Source: Hepsetus odoe | Lineage: Eukaryota > Chordata > Actinopteri > Characiformes > Hepsetidae | Length of the DNA: 64,000 nt | Assembly: GCA_017165825.1 (NCBI GenBank) | Contig: CM029369.1 | Span: forward strand, 12,180,565-12,244,564 | Reading direction: 5' to 3' | In this document: positions 11,501-23,462 of the stretch, in pieces | How the letters are laid out: the number at the start of each line of letters is the position of its first letter | Position numbering within the stretch: the first letter of the stretch is position 1 | Made by a program: the position numbers and the translations under genes | Notes under the pieces: model-generated | The model's database searches: none | What the model was told of the DNA's origin: nothing | Seen by the model: only the letters and a program-made list of their open reading frames with translations

Positions 11501-11547
<47 letters not shown>
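11060..11547. repeat. (GA)n array with assembly gap inside
   Basis: An AG repeat (11060-11108) runs into a run of 392 N (11109-11500), and AG repeat continues on the other side (11501-11547). The true length and content are unknown. Any open frame across it is an artefact. Confidence 0.95.
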
Positions 11548-11549
<2 letters not shown>

Positions 11550-14500
11550 TTAATTTGTGAGAGAGAATGTGCAAGACCTTATATAAAAATACAATTAGAA
11601 AAGAATAGAATAACCATTTATTATCCCACGAATGAGAAATTTGGGTGTTCCAGGGCTCTTTAGCAAAGAAAGAATATAAGAACAAGGAAAGATATCTATA
11701 TACACAGAGAGCAATGATGTTAATATTTTATGGCTTTATATGGCTAATATTATGGCTTATATAAAAACGCAAACATCTGTGAGCTGCAGTAAGATTCTCA
11801 ATTAACTAAAAGTCCACAGGTTGAACACTGACTTCCTTGTGAATTCTTGCTGCAGAGCATAATGGAGATCGACGTGAAAATAAATGATAATAATAAAACT
11901 ATTATGATAAATTATTATTTCACAGAACACTTTTTGAGCATTTCAGGAAATGGTCAGTACCTGAAAAACACTGACAGATTGAATGTTTCATTACAATTTA
12001 CACATAGCTGCTTAATTTGATTCAGTACAGTGTGTGAAAACGTTTATTTCTTAATGATTTTAGTTAAATAGTTTCATTTTTTTTAGAGTATTTTTAAAAG
12101 CTGCACCACTGGTAAATTTACATATCAAGGTCTAAAGTGACAGATCTTTCAAGTGAAGATGAAAAATCACCTTTCAGGGCTTTCAACAGGAGATTTTGGT
12201 CAGGAATTAAAAGGGTGGGAAAGGGCTAAGCTCTTTGCACAGCAACTAAAACATGCCTGTTAATCACTGCTTCTCCGGCCATTTCAGAGATACTAGGATG
12301 AACGACACTTATTTTCTCTCACTCTGACCAAAGTCAAATCATTAATTATGCGTGATGAAGAGGATGTGGTCACGATATAACTGGTTAAGATGATAGGTTT
12401 TTAGCTTTCAATGACAAAGACAAACTAAAACTTAAAACTGTGGGTTGGCAAATAATACTGCATTGGACTCTTGAAAAAGAAACAACTCACTATAATATTC
12501 AGGGGAGACTGATACTGTCTGGACATCCCATATCTGCCCAAGGCACAGAACACACCTGGCCCTGGGTGGATTTCAGACAGGTGTCTTCACCTGAAATCTT
12601 GCAGCCAAAGGACCACACTCACAAAGTTAGCTTAAGTAACAAAAAAAACATTCTGTAAAACTTTAATAGGAAGTTATTTTCATTTTGCTATCCAGATATT
12701 TTTGTTCCTATTTAAAGTAATCTACTTTACTACTGGGAAGAAGCCAGAGTATTTCCCTATAAATGGACTGACGAAGCTAGATCCAGGTCACTAGTCTTGT
12801 CAAGGGCCAGAAAAAAAGGCCTTTGAATGACCATGTAATGTTTAGTCAGCAATAAAAATGAAAAAATAACCAATTTCTCATGTATGTGTCACTCAACATC
12901 AGTAGTGGTGCAATACAAAAAGAGCAAGTGGAGTTGACACTGCATCCCTGACTAGCAATGGCAAGATAAGTCGTACCTACACAGAGGGGGGACACAGAGA
13001 GTAAGAGAGAGTAAGAGAGAGCAAGAGCGAGAAAGAGAGTGAGAGCGAGAGAGAAAGTTCAACTAAAAAGTTACCTGATATTCAGACCTTCTTTACACAG
13101 CATGTTTGCAAAACGTTCATTCTAGCCATGACCATGATATACGAAGCACCACAATGTATGCATTTAATTAGGACTGTTCCTAATCTGCTCTCAGTATTCA
13201 TTGGCAAACAAGAACGATTTGTTCAAAAATAAAGAATCATTGAATACTTCAGAACTTTTCCCTGCAGAACTTTGCACTGCTCTTCAACAGACTCTGAAAC
13301 ACACCTCAAGGTTCTAAACATTCTACAGTGATCTGTGCTATGTTTCTCTGAGGCATTTTTTGCACAAGGCAGCCTGAAGCTGAATAATATAAACCAACCT
13401 GAAACCAAATCAAATCTAACATTTTTTAACCTTGTTAGTTCATGTTATGCCATAACTTGAGGACTTTCAATGTTTCACATTCCCCACCTAACGAGGCTCA
13501 ATTAGAGATTTTAGTAACCTTTCCATCATTTCTAACTGTTAAGCGTCTTCCTGCAGTGGCATGATCACTGGAAAATCTTTCATGTGAAAATCTACGGGGA
13601 GCTTGCATCACAACATAGCTGTACTGCAATAAAAAAGAAGAAAGCAGTTCCTGCACTGCAACACCACTAGATTCATCAGATATTGATGAAATGCTAGTCC
13701 TGGCCTTGGTAGGTTACTTTAATAGAATAATCTATTCAGTGAATTTGATTTCTCTCACTACTAGAAAGCAAGAGGTGAACTATTCTGCAATGCATACATG
13801 CTTTCAGTTTGCACAGTTCTTAGAGGTCAGAAACTCTTCAAACTCTATCAAGTCACATGCAGTATCTATTCTCATCCTCTGAAACAGCATTCACAATCTT
13901 CTTCAACACTTAAACCTTTTCAGTTTTTCCACTTAACATGCCAAAGCTGAAAAAAAGAAATGAGTGAATAATAAATATTAAAATCATGTTGAGGGAAATG
14001 AGTTTTGAAAAATATCTGCAGCTGTCAGTCAACACAAAGCAAAATAATGAACTACTCATTATTGAATACACAGAATGCCTTCACATGATTTAAATAATAA
14101 AAAGTGTCTAAAAGTAGTGTTTTATGACTTTGGCCAAATTATAATTAAATAACACTGTTTGTATATATGTATACACATACGACTGTGTGTGCATGTGTGT
14201 GTGTGTGTGTGTGTGTACTTCCTACATTTCTATCATCCACAACACACTGTATGGGGAAAACATCCCTTACTCTGAGCATGTTTTCTGTTCAGCATTATTA
14301 ATTTCATTGTAATTAATGATGAAGCCATGGAAGAAAAATAAACCTTTGCAGCTATTGTGCTGCTTTAAGAAATTTCTTTTAGCTGGGTTAAACATAAAAT
14401 TAACTCAATCATTTAGAAAATAAAGATCTGCTCATTGCTCACATGCGCAAATAGTTTGAATGTCAAGGAGTGCCAAACAAAGTGTGAAAGCTCACAGGAG

Positions 14501-14794
14501 TATCAGGAGAGCTGCACAAGGCCATGTGTGACTGAACATAAAGGCCTGTCTTCCAAGCACTGCATGATCTGCCACACTGATATCGGCTACAAGTCTTTCG
14601 CTCCAAATGGTACGTTTTTCGGAGGCTAGACAGAAACAGTGGTGTTAAAGCTGTATTATGTAAGATTTGTATACTAAAATTAACATTTCTGAGTTTATGC
14701 TTGAAGATGGTGACCTAAAGGATTCTGAGCTGACATTTTTTTCTTTTGTTTTGTTTTTCTAATTAGCTCCATGAAACATTGTGAAATGGACTTT

Positions 14795-15548
14795 TACCTG
14801 CACCTGTCCTCTCACCACATCCAAAAACCTCCTCTTTGGTCTTCCTCTTTTCCTCTTGCTAGGCAGCTTTATCTTTCATCTTTCTCCCAATATAATCCTT
14901 ATCTCACCTCTCCACATGTCTAGAGCAACGCAACCTTGCTCTCTATCTTTGTCTCCAAAAACGTCTCTGCCACCTCCAGCTTTGTCTCCTGTCTTTTCGT
15001 CAGTGCCGCAGCCTAGAAGCCGTATAGTATAACTGGTCTCACTACCTTCCTGTAAACCTTCCCTTTTGCACTCGCTGATACCTGGCTGTACAGATCACTC
15101 ATGCCATTCGTCTCCACCCATTCCAACCTACCTACACTCTCTTCTTCACATCTCTTCAGCACTCGCCATTACTCTGAACTGTTGATTTAAATTCCTCCAC
15201 CTTTGTCACCACTACTCCCTGCATCCTAACAATTCCAATTCCTCCCTTTTGTTCACCCACATGTATTCTGTTTTTGTCCAACTCACTTCTATTCCTCTCC
15301 TTTCTAGAGTATATCTCTACTTCTCCAGGTTCTCCTCAAGCTGTACCCCACTCTCACTACAGATCACAATATCATCAGCAAAAATCATAGTCCATGGGGA
15401 CTCCTCTCTAACCTTGTCTGTCAACCTGTCCATTACCATTGAAAACAAGAAAGGGCTCAGTGCTGATCCTTAAAGTAATCCAACCTCTACTTTAAATGCA
15501 TCAGTTACTCCTACTGCAAACCTCACCAGTGTACACTCCCCTCATACC
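14795..15548 (-). pseudogene. RTE-like LINE reverse transcriptase fragment
   Basis: Read on the minus strand it begins in the TDAFKVEVGL region and passes FADD-like sequence (catrgt block near 15380). It continues through the KTEYM-type thumb region to the carboxy-terminal K-RGRPKR-FLDVVR block. It is interrupted by frame changes and stops and lacks the amino-terminal half. An A-tract on the plus strand follows its truncated 5' end (15551-15573). It is the same family as the copies at 61-768, 34617, 51965 and 58437. Confidence 0.75.
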
Positions 15549-15805
15549 GTAACAAAAAAAAAAAAAAAAAAAAATCTTTCCTTACTTTCCTTACCATTAC
15601 ATTTTTCAACCAGAGGGGTCTCAAAATTCCAAACTGAATCAAATTTTTACCTTTTTTCAGCTTCACAGGTTATGGTCCCTTATTATGTGCATTCTTTTGT
15701 CAGTTCCTAGAAAACAGTACTGGAATTGACAGAGGGTGTAGGGCATGTTAAAAACCACCAAAAGCAGCTTTATTAACTCTAAGTATTTTTCTCATTTTGA
15801 TGGGG

Positions 15806-15846
15806 CCAACAAGGGGCCAACTCCTTAACCACTAGGCCACAGCTAG
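15806..15846 (-). mobile_element. SINE family 2, head remnant
   Basis: Only the tRNA-like A-box part (tggcctagtggttaaggag on the minus strand) is recognisable. Confidence 0.5.
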
Positions 15847-16159
15847 TTAATTCTAAAGAATTAAAAAAAGTAATTCCAATATGCCAGTTGTAAGAGCATT
15901 TTGGAACAATGCTCTCCACAGAGGCAATAATGAAGCAGTCTTTGCCTGCCCTTTCCTTTCTCCTCTTCAAGAGCACAGTAGCTGTAACTGTAAAATTAGA
16001 CGTGTGATTCTACAGCCTAACTATGACATCATCCTCTCAGGAACTGGGGCGAGGACATATCGCCATGGTGACACAACTCAGAGAACTCTGGGACAGGACA
16101 AGGCTGTTATTTACATTCTGTGACCCTATCAGAAAAGATTTAAGAGCCTGATTATGAGC

Positions 16160-16201
16160 GGAGAGAGAGAGCGAGAGAGAGAGAGAGAGAGAGCGAGAGA
16201 G
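16160..16201. repeat. Interrupted (GA)n repeat
   Basis: This is an AG-rich tract with occasional gc interruptions. Confidence 0.9.
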
Positions 16202-16971
16202 TAGTAAGATAGATGTGAATTAGTGAAACAGTAATCTAGAGAAAAAGGTATCACTATGTTTATGATGCAGAGTTAGCAGTTCTATAGAAGCACAGTGGTA
16301 TTATGGATCTACCAAATGCATGGTAAGAGTTAGTGCTTTATACAAGACAAACAGTGTGTTAAGTGAGTAGGTGAAAGTTACAATACAGTCAAACATTTGT
16401 TGGGCAGAAATGTGCACACACACAGACCTATAACCAACTAACAATAGAGCACCAAAGGGACAATCGGCAATTAATTTTAATTGCTGTTCTTTATTACAGA
16501 GTTTATTGTCAGAGCTCCAGCTTTATGAGCATGTCAAACTTTGTGGTCCAGTACAGTAATAATACACCACAGGACACAGCTACCAAAGTGTATTAACCAC
16601 TTGTACAAAAACTTCTACATGTGGTCTGTATTATTCACATAGCTCAGTCATTCAGAGAAAGACATCATGGGACAGTGACATAGCCAGATACATCAACACT
16701 TAACTGCCTACCAGACAATACTGAACTTCATTTTAAATAAAGAAAATGAGCTTAGCACAAACTTTGGTAATTAATTTGTGGCTATTTACACTTTTGCAAA
16801 ATGGCAACCATTTCAACCCTATCACCCAGCCTTTTTTAAAAGGGAAGTTTCATGGCAAGTTGTGCATCATTCAATCCAGCACATTCTTAAAAATAAAAAA
16901 AAGTCACTAGCAAGCTCTGAAATACCAAACAGCAAGACAACCACCATACCATGCAAAAAATAAATCCCTAC

Positions 16972-17277
16972 CTGCGACTGAGTTGGGCCTGGGCATCATG
17001 AGACTTGAGGAGCACTGGGCTGGGTAGTGGACTGGACCCTCTGCATTGGTTCCTACTCCCCTTGCCCCTGAGGGTACCATGGCTGCAACCCTGCTACTTG
17101 CAGACCCCTCTGTAGCAGTTGTGGATGCTCCTTCCTCAGCCACAGGAGAACAGGTGTCTGGACGTGTGGCGACTGGAGCCAATGCATGGTGAGCAACCCC
17201 TCTCACACTGCCTTCCTTACTCCACTCCAGACTAGACCCGCTGCGATCATCATTCTCTGAGGAGCTGGTGATGGTGG
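16972..17277 (-). CDS. tanc1: tanc1 coding exon E (linker before ATPase domain)
   Basis: This is a 306-nt exon, phase 1 to phase 1, with acceptor ctggtctag and donor GCAG|gtaggg. It opens with TITSSSENDDRSGSSLEW and closes with SSSLMMPRPNSVA; both blocks are strongly conserved in the family. The middle (about 60 residues, containing TCSPVAEE and Ala/Ser/Gly-rich sequence) is much less conserved in my memory of other species. It appears to lack the basic stretch found there in mammals. The length is a multiple of three with matching phases, so the exon is skippable without a frameshift. The role is inferred to be a flexible linker. Confidence 0.88.
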
Positions 17278-18173
17278 CTAGACCAGTGAAACAGTGAGTG
17301 AATGAAGAATTTTTATCATGAATTTGTGCTTAGAAACAAAGTTTATTTTGTGTAAATAGATATAACCATGTACATTGTTTATGTAGTGTTATCCAATTAT
17401 TAGGTAGATTTAGCACCACAAGCTCTCTATTTGTAAAGACTTCACAAGTGGGATTAAAATTTTAGATTAACTACTAACATAATTAAAAACAGTGTTATTA
17501 TTGTGTGATCAGGTTTTTATTTTAGGTTGGTAAGGTCAATTTTGTGAGGAGAAATATTTCTCTCTAGATCTGCAAAAAGTCCTACATTACTGACCAGAGT
17601 TTGCGCCAGAAATTAAAATTCTTAGCTAAGCACTAATAAACCTGATTTTTGAAAGAGCTTGAAGTCTATGGACTGAAGTAAATGTCAAGTCTAACACTCA
17701 CAGTTTATCTTGTTAAAAAAAAAAAGTTTATGACTTGGTATGTAGTGAGGGGAGAGTGATATTCTCACATGAAATGCAGTACTGACATCATGCAAGCAAA
17801 TACCATTGGCCAGTAGGAGCAGTCCTTATAAGAGAGCTGAGCTTAACAGACATTTAATTTACAACATTGTGGTTCTATGAAAATGCTAATTATAATTAGC
17901 ACCTCTATGAGAACTTCTGCCATGTTTTTTTATTTATTTATTTTTTTACAAGCTTAAATTTTTTTTTAACAATTTAACAATGAAATGTAACACTATATAT
18001 CTTTTACTCTGATCTATATTGCAAACAACAAGATTGCAACTGAAAATATACACAACTATCAGAGCAACTATCACAGGTTACTTAAGACTTAAGTATAATC
18101 TGTGTCATTTTTTAAATTGTGCAGTATGGTATTCAAGAAGTTTTGCTGATTTTAGTAAGAAAAAAACAAACCT

Positions 18174-18222
18174 GTGAGTGAGTGAGTGAGTGAGTGAGTG
18201 AGTGAGTGAGTGAGTGAGTGAG
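18174..18222. repeat. (GTGA)n tetranucleotide array
   Basis: These are about twelve copies of gtga/agtg in intron D-E, followed by gggaggga. It produces a spurious repeated SLTH open frame on the minus strand. Confidence 0.95.
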
Positions 18223-18625
18223 GGAGGGAGAAATAAGAAGAAAGAAGGATGATATCCTCCATGTCTTATAACTCCTGACGTATGAAGATGATGAAAGGCA
18301 GGGGAAATCTGGGAGGACAAGAGGAACAGATGGGTGCTTGAATCATCTCTGAGGCCATTAAAAGCCATCCTGAAATAAGCAAGTGGGAGGATGTGAAGGT
18401 CCTAACCTTATAACCCTGTAGTGATAATGTTTTTACACATCATAGCATGACAGTGAGAGGGAACGTGTTTCACAATGACAAAAATAGTCACTTTCACTTC
18501 ACTTTCATAGGACCGCTCAGTGTTAAAGGCACATCTAATTACATCTCTAACTCATTTTCCCTACTGTAGAACAGTTAGTGAGATAACTGTTTGTAATGAA
18601 GGACTCTGAGAGGAAGTCCTTGAAG

Positions 18626-19405
18626 ATCTACTTGAAGATCTACTGGTTTCTTTGCAAGTTTTTCACCATTTGTCTTGGAAACCTTGCAAGCGGTTGTAGA
18701 GGATTATTGGATTTGCTTTTTCATGTGAGCAAACACCATTCTAAACTATATTAAGGGAAATAACCAAGTAGTGGATAACACTTCAACACTTCAATGAATC
18801 TAACCTAATCAGCATCTTTTACCAGATTTCACTTAATACTCTATGGTCAACACACAGTTAGTCAAATCCTCATTTACGCACTCCAGATTTGTAGTTTTTA
18901 TTGCTGCGGTTTAACTGTCCTCAAAGAAGACCAATGCTGTACTTGTGTAGCCTACAATTCAGGCCAAAACTGTATTCAAACCACTTCTTTGCTCCATCAT
19001 GCATTAGTATTTGGAGTTATACACCCTTTCAACAAATGATAATGTGTGTGCAGATCTTACAGATGGTTATGGATCATATAGCACCAATTTAATTAATCTG
19101 CACTACAATTTATGAAGCTTAATCACAACAGTGTAAAATTACTATATTGACAAAAATATTACTAGATTGACAAAAACCAAAAAGCATGCCCAATAAAGTT
19201 GTGCATCTTATAATTTGATGTAAATGCTTTCCATTTATCTCTCTGCTAAGAGAATTCTAGAAAATGGTTATTTCCCTTAATATAGTTTAGAATGGTGTTT
19301 GCTCACATGAAAAAGCAAATCCAATAATCCTCTACTACCGCTTGCAAGGTTTCCAAGACAAATGGTGAAAAACTTGCAAAGAAACCAGTAGATCTTCAAG
19401 TAGAT
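18626..19405. repeat. Long inverted repeat, 141-nt arms, 498-nt spacer
   Basis: The left arm 18626-18766 is the reverse complement of the right arm 19265-19405 with no gaps and one mismatch seen by eye (ggttgtag against ggtagtag). The arms begin atctacttgaagatctac. The spacer has no recognisable coding sequence. The left arm is preceded by an extra direct copy of ttgaagatctac. It may be the terminal repeats of an unclassified non-autonomous DNA element or a recent inverted duplication. In the tanc1 transcript it could fold into a long duplex. Confidence 0.85.
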
Positions 19406-21226
19406 TCCCTGGCTTTCACATTACTTTTATAAAACAAGTGATTCAACATAGTTTGAATCACTTGTTTTAAAATTCTATTCAGTTAATGCATTTAAGACTA
19501 AATTATTAATTAAAAAAATTAAAACAAAGTGATCAGTAAGTAATAGCTTAAGATTTTATTTTCTCCAAGCTGCCCATTTGTATTTTTTAAACTGTTCAAT
19601 TTTCAATAATAAATTCTAACAAGCCAAAAGCACAAATACCAAACTATTAGAATGTCTCTCCATGCTAATTACAAATATGTCATTTCATTTTTTTATTGAA
19701 AGCCACTCTGAACTGAACCCCTCCCCCAACAAACAGGCTGCTTATGATTTAGTTTAGTTAGTCTTGTGCTCTTTATCTCTAAGCGCTCTAACTTTATTTT
19801 ATAATTCCATTAGTTCAGGTGCATACATATTAAATTTGACCTAAACACAGAATGGAAACTATGAACCATCATAAGACTGCATGCTCAATGGTATTACTAG
19901 AAAGAAGGAACTTTCCAAAAATAACAGTTAGGAAACAAAGCAATCATACAAGAAATGTTCATCGGCTAGGTTTTGGCTACAGGCAAGTGGGTGATATGGA
20001 AAACTGGAGCTTAGTATCAGAGACACTCTAAGGGTAGAGCAAGGAAGCTGAGTCCAATATCAGACTGGACCTCTGTTGTGATGAACAATGGAACTGGTCA
20101 CCCAGTAAGCAAAGCCATGGCACAGCACTGAGTGTGAGTGGCAATCATAGCTATGTGAGAGGATGAAAGATAGATTGTGCTTTTTGTAACTGGATCAGAG
20201 CTTAAATCCACACGAGACTAAGTAGTATTATATATACATGAATACAAAATCCTTCCTGTAAAAGCAGAAAAATTAAGACACACTCTGTTTCTGTTTTTTC
20301 ACACTGTTTTTTCAAGTTTAACTGATACTCTATTGGGGCTTCATTGGCACAACTATAGCATTACTGCTGATGCATACAGCAGCAATAAAGCACAGTAACA
20401 ACAATTCAGTTCAATCAATACTGGTGGTTATTTTTAGAAACAAGAATACTTGGTATGTGCTCACCTCACATCTCAGTTTGGTTCCTAACATATGGCAACT
20501 GACAAACAATAGTCTTTTCTAGCAATTGCAATGGAGAAAGATTGTTTTTTAAGTTTACGTGAATTTACCCATCAGTGCTATAACAGAGCTCATGTTGGAC
20601 CTTTATTGTCAGCAAAAGCTGACAGAAGTGAAGGGTGTTAGGCCTTTGCTCTTGAGACTAAATAAAGAATGTAAGGGGGGAGAATCAAAAAGAGTCAAGA
20701 AAAAAAAGCCTTGAGAATATGCACCTGATACCTTGTCTTTTCCTTAAACCGCAGATATTAATATGCTTATTATATTCTTTCGTGCTCACAAAAAAAAATC
20801 TATTAAAAATAAAAATTATCAGGGTTTTAACTTCACTATGAAAAAAACAAAAACAACAACACCTACATCAAAAACCCGGTTTGGAGTTTTCCTTGCCCAG
20901 AATACTGGCAATGACCACCAAAATAATTACATACCTCCTGTGGATATCTTAGAGCAGCTTTCAAGTGTCATATTCCATAACAATTAGGAAAGAAATATGT
21001 CATCTCTCTGTCAGCATGTGTGAAAGCACAGATCTGCAGAGATTATTGCCAGAAGTAGGTTTGATCATCACTACCACCCCTCCACAACAATACACACCTA
21101 CTGACAGATCAATATTTCATCACTGTTTAATCCCATCACAAAGACAAAGCCTTCTATGCCTTCTATGTGTGCAAGTGTGTAACATTATTGTTGAATGCGA
21201 CAGGTAAAACTGGTAGAGAGACTTAC

Positions 21227-21413
21227 CTATGATCCCGCTGTCCTTGCTTTCTAAAGTGGAGCTGGGACTGGTGATAGTACCGCAGGGGCTGCACTGGCTG
21301 GCAGGGGGGCGGCTGGCGCTGCTGTTCAGAGTGGAGCAGGGGCTGTCTGTGCATGCAGATGCTGTGCTACTGGTCAGTGTGGAGCAAGGACTCACACCCT
21401 GATTCACTGAGCA
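21227..21413 (-). CDS. tanc1: tanc1 coding exon D (PCST repeat, Ser/Thr-rich)
   Basis: This is a 187-nt exon, phase 0 to phase 1, with acceptor ctcttttag and donor ATAG|gtaagt. It encodes a Ser/Thr/Pro-rich segment with three spaced copies of a related motif: SPCSTLTSSTAS, DSPCSTLNSS and SPCGTITSPSSTL. It ends ESKDSGII, which joins exon E as DSGIIATITSSS. This matches the TANC1 linker between the LGFLLGE block and the ATPase domain. The composition suggests a disordered, phosphorylatable region, which is inference only. A second AG five bases inside the exon (tgctcag) could be used as an alternative acceptor but would shift the frame. Confidence 0.88.
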
Positions 21414-23174
21414 CTAAAAGAGAAACACAAAAAACTTTCAGCTTTAATCAATAACCAGTTTATTCAGATTTTTTGACTATGCTTTCTAATAATACCTCAA
21501 TACAGAAGGAGAGAGCACAGTAGACAGAAGAGAAGAATCTAGAATCAGATCGCTTTAAAGTTAAACAAAAATGATATAGAGGACATGAATATAAAAGCCT
21601 TAACCCATAAAATAAAAAAATAAAAACAGTTTTCATCTTGAGGCAAGCCCAGAAAGTTCATCTCGAGTTCAGCCTTTTTTCCAAACTCCAAACAAATCCA
21701 AGAGCATCCACTGCTTCAACCAAATAAATCAGCTTCTCATTAGTCACACAAAGACACATGTTTGGAGTAAGATTACTCAGCACATTATTCATCTACACCA
21801 AAACAAACCAAGGGCAAACTGCTTTAATTTCAAACCATCTTAAAGCTTTTAACCTCACTCATGCTTCAGTATGCTTTCTACTCTCCTTGAGATCAGTCAG
21901 ACTTCTTATTATGTTCGATCAGCTAAGCTTTTCTTTTAAAGATGACTTATGTAGCACCTCATTCCAGCTTCTTGTTCCAAGAGCATTTGATCAAACATGG
22001 TCTCTAAAAATTTTCATGGATGTTTACTGATGTCTTTCAAAATATTAATAAGTAGATATTAACCAACAGAATCTTAAGTTTAAAGGTGTATATTTTCTTA
22101 TCAGTTATAAACAGGGTGATCTAGAAAACTGATTTCATGCTTTAGTAGCAATAACCTCATGCAGTTAAATGGGCTGATATAGACTAGGGGAGAGGAAGGC
22201 AGTGGGAGACACATTATAAAAGTTAGAAACAAAGTTTAAGAATAATGCAGCAAGTTTTGTTGCACATCTATAATAATGTGATACATGTTAAAAATATGCA
22301 CTAAACGTTAAGCAATATAAACATTACAAATATGCTTATGAATAATCTTCTGGGAAAATCCATAAAAGGTCACACTTTCCGATAAGGTATGTGATGAAAA
22401 CCTTCATCAAAAACAGATATTTTTCTCTCTTAAAACATCCCATCAATCTGTTCAGTGACACTGAAAAGAGAGAGAGAGAAAAAAAACAAACAAAAAAAAT
22501 AATTTTCCATAATTCTTCCTTATAAGGTATTGATAAAACATTATCATGATATTTTCCAAATATATTATCGGAGTACACACACACACAGCCCTGCATCCTA
22601 AATCCCAGTGATACTACTGTATCATTTTAATTATATTCAGTATTCTGGGCGTCCAAAGAGAATCCATGAACAGAAGACTCAAAGCATCCTCTGCTACCTT
22701 CCAATATTTACAGTCAATCTACCTCTACAGCCAACACAAAGGCAACAAGATTTTGACATATTAGGCACTCTATTTTTGGACAAGCTCTCATAAACCCTCA
22801 CAATTGTGAGAGGGGCAGCCCACAGAAGGCACTGCACTGTCCATGTTAGTTAAACACAATTTAATTACTTTAACCTGTACCCTCTGGAAAACTCAAAGCA
22901 CACAAACCATAACAAACTAACTGCCAACACATGCACAAACAAAAATACCCTGAACAAAGTTAGCCTTACACTGACAGAATATTCCAGTGATTAAAAGCCT
23001 TTAATCCAGCGTCATTTCAAAATATACAGCTCCACATACTAATTGTCCTCCTACACACTCACACAACTCTGCTTTACTCACTCACTTTTGCTCTGTTACA
23101 CTTTGTCTCCTTTCACCTTTAATAGTAACAATAGTGTTCCTTCAGATTCCCTCCCAGCTTTGTCTCTCTATACC

Positions 23175-23207
<33 letters not shown>

Positions 23208-23286
23208 TCCTTTCCTCTCTTTCTAATCTGTCCCTCTCATCCCCCCACGCAACAGTGCCAGCAGCTGCGGAGGGAATATTAAATAC
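21414..23286 (-). other. tanc1 intron C-D
   Basis: This intron is 1873 nt, AT-rich, with a CA microsatellite at 23179-23208 close to the exon C donor. I see nothing else in it. Confidence 0.82.
23179..23208. repeat. (CA)n microsatellite
   Basis: This is a clean CA array in intron C-D, about 80 nt downstream of the exon C donor in transcript terms. Confidence 0.95.
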
Positions 23287-23408
23287 CTTCTTTTCATTCT
23301 TGTTGTCCATAGGTATGCGTGAAGAGCCTGGGATGCCTTCACCCAGCAAGAAGCCCAGTCGTGTCATCAACTCCTGAGTGGCGGGGGAGGGGCCAGGACT
23401 CACCAGTT
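23287..23408 (-). CDS. tanc1: tanc1 coding exon C
   Basis: This is a 122-nt exon starting with two bases that complete a Glu codon from exon B and ending in phase 0 at AAG|gtattt. It encodes LVSPGPSPATQELMTRLGF, then LLGEGIPGSSRIPMDNKNEKK. The TRLGFLLGEGIP block is strongly conserved in TANC proteins. The acceptor (ctctcctag) has as its polypyrimidine tract a (CT)n microsatellite of about 50 nt lying directly upstream (23411-23459 on the plus strand as GA). Unlike exon B, its loss would shift the frame, because it joins phase 1 to phase 0. Confidence 0.88.
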
Positions 23409-23410
23409 CT

Positions 23411-23423
23411 AGGAGAGAGAGAG

Positions 23424-23460
<37 letters not shown>
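23411..23460. repeat. (GA)n microsatellite forming the exon C polypyrimidine tract
   Basis: Read on the minus strand this is (CT)n ending ctcctag at the exon C acceptor, so the repeat itself supplies the polypyrimidine tract. Confidence 0.93.

Positions 23461-23462
<2 letters not shown>

Larger units (their letters stand above)
9718..16971 (-). other. tanc1 intron E-F
   Basis: This intron is 7254 nt including the assembly gap. It holds several GA arrays, a GC-richer block at 10.39-10.65 kb, a LINE piece at 14.8-15.5 kb and a SINE head remnant at 15.8 kb. From 11.6 to 14.7 kb I see only AT-rich sequence, an imperfect purine-rich repeat (12987-13054) and a TG repeat near 14190-14216. Confidence 0.8.
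17278..21226 (-). other. tanc1 intron D-E
   Basis: This intron is 3949 nt. It contains a GTGA tetranucleotide array and a 780-bp segment bounded by 141-nt inverted repeats (18626-19405). The remainder is AT-rich with no recognised element. Confidence 0.82.

Noticed and set aside
11011..11685. Long open frames on both strands across 11.0-11.7 kb
   Set aside because: They are GA/CT dinucleotide translation (SLSL or RERE) running through a gap of N; not coding.
18105..18368. Minus-strand frame with repeated SLTH units
   Set aside because: It is a product of the GTGA microsatellite; no conserved protein part and no splice context.
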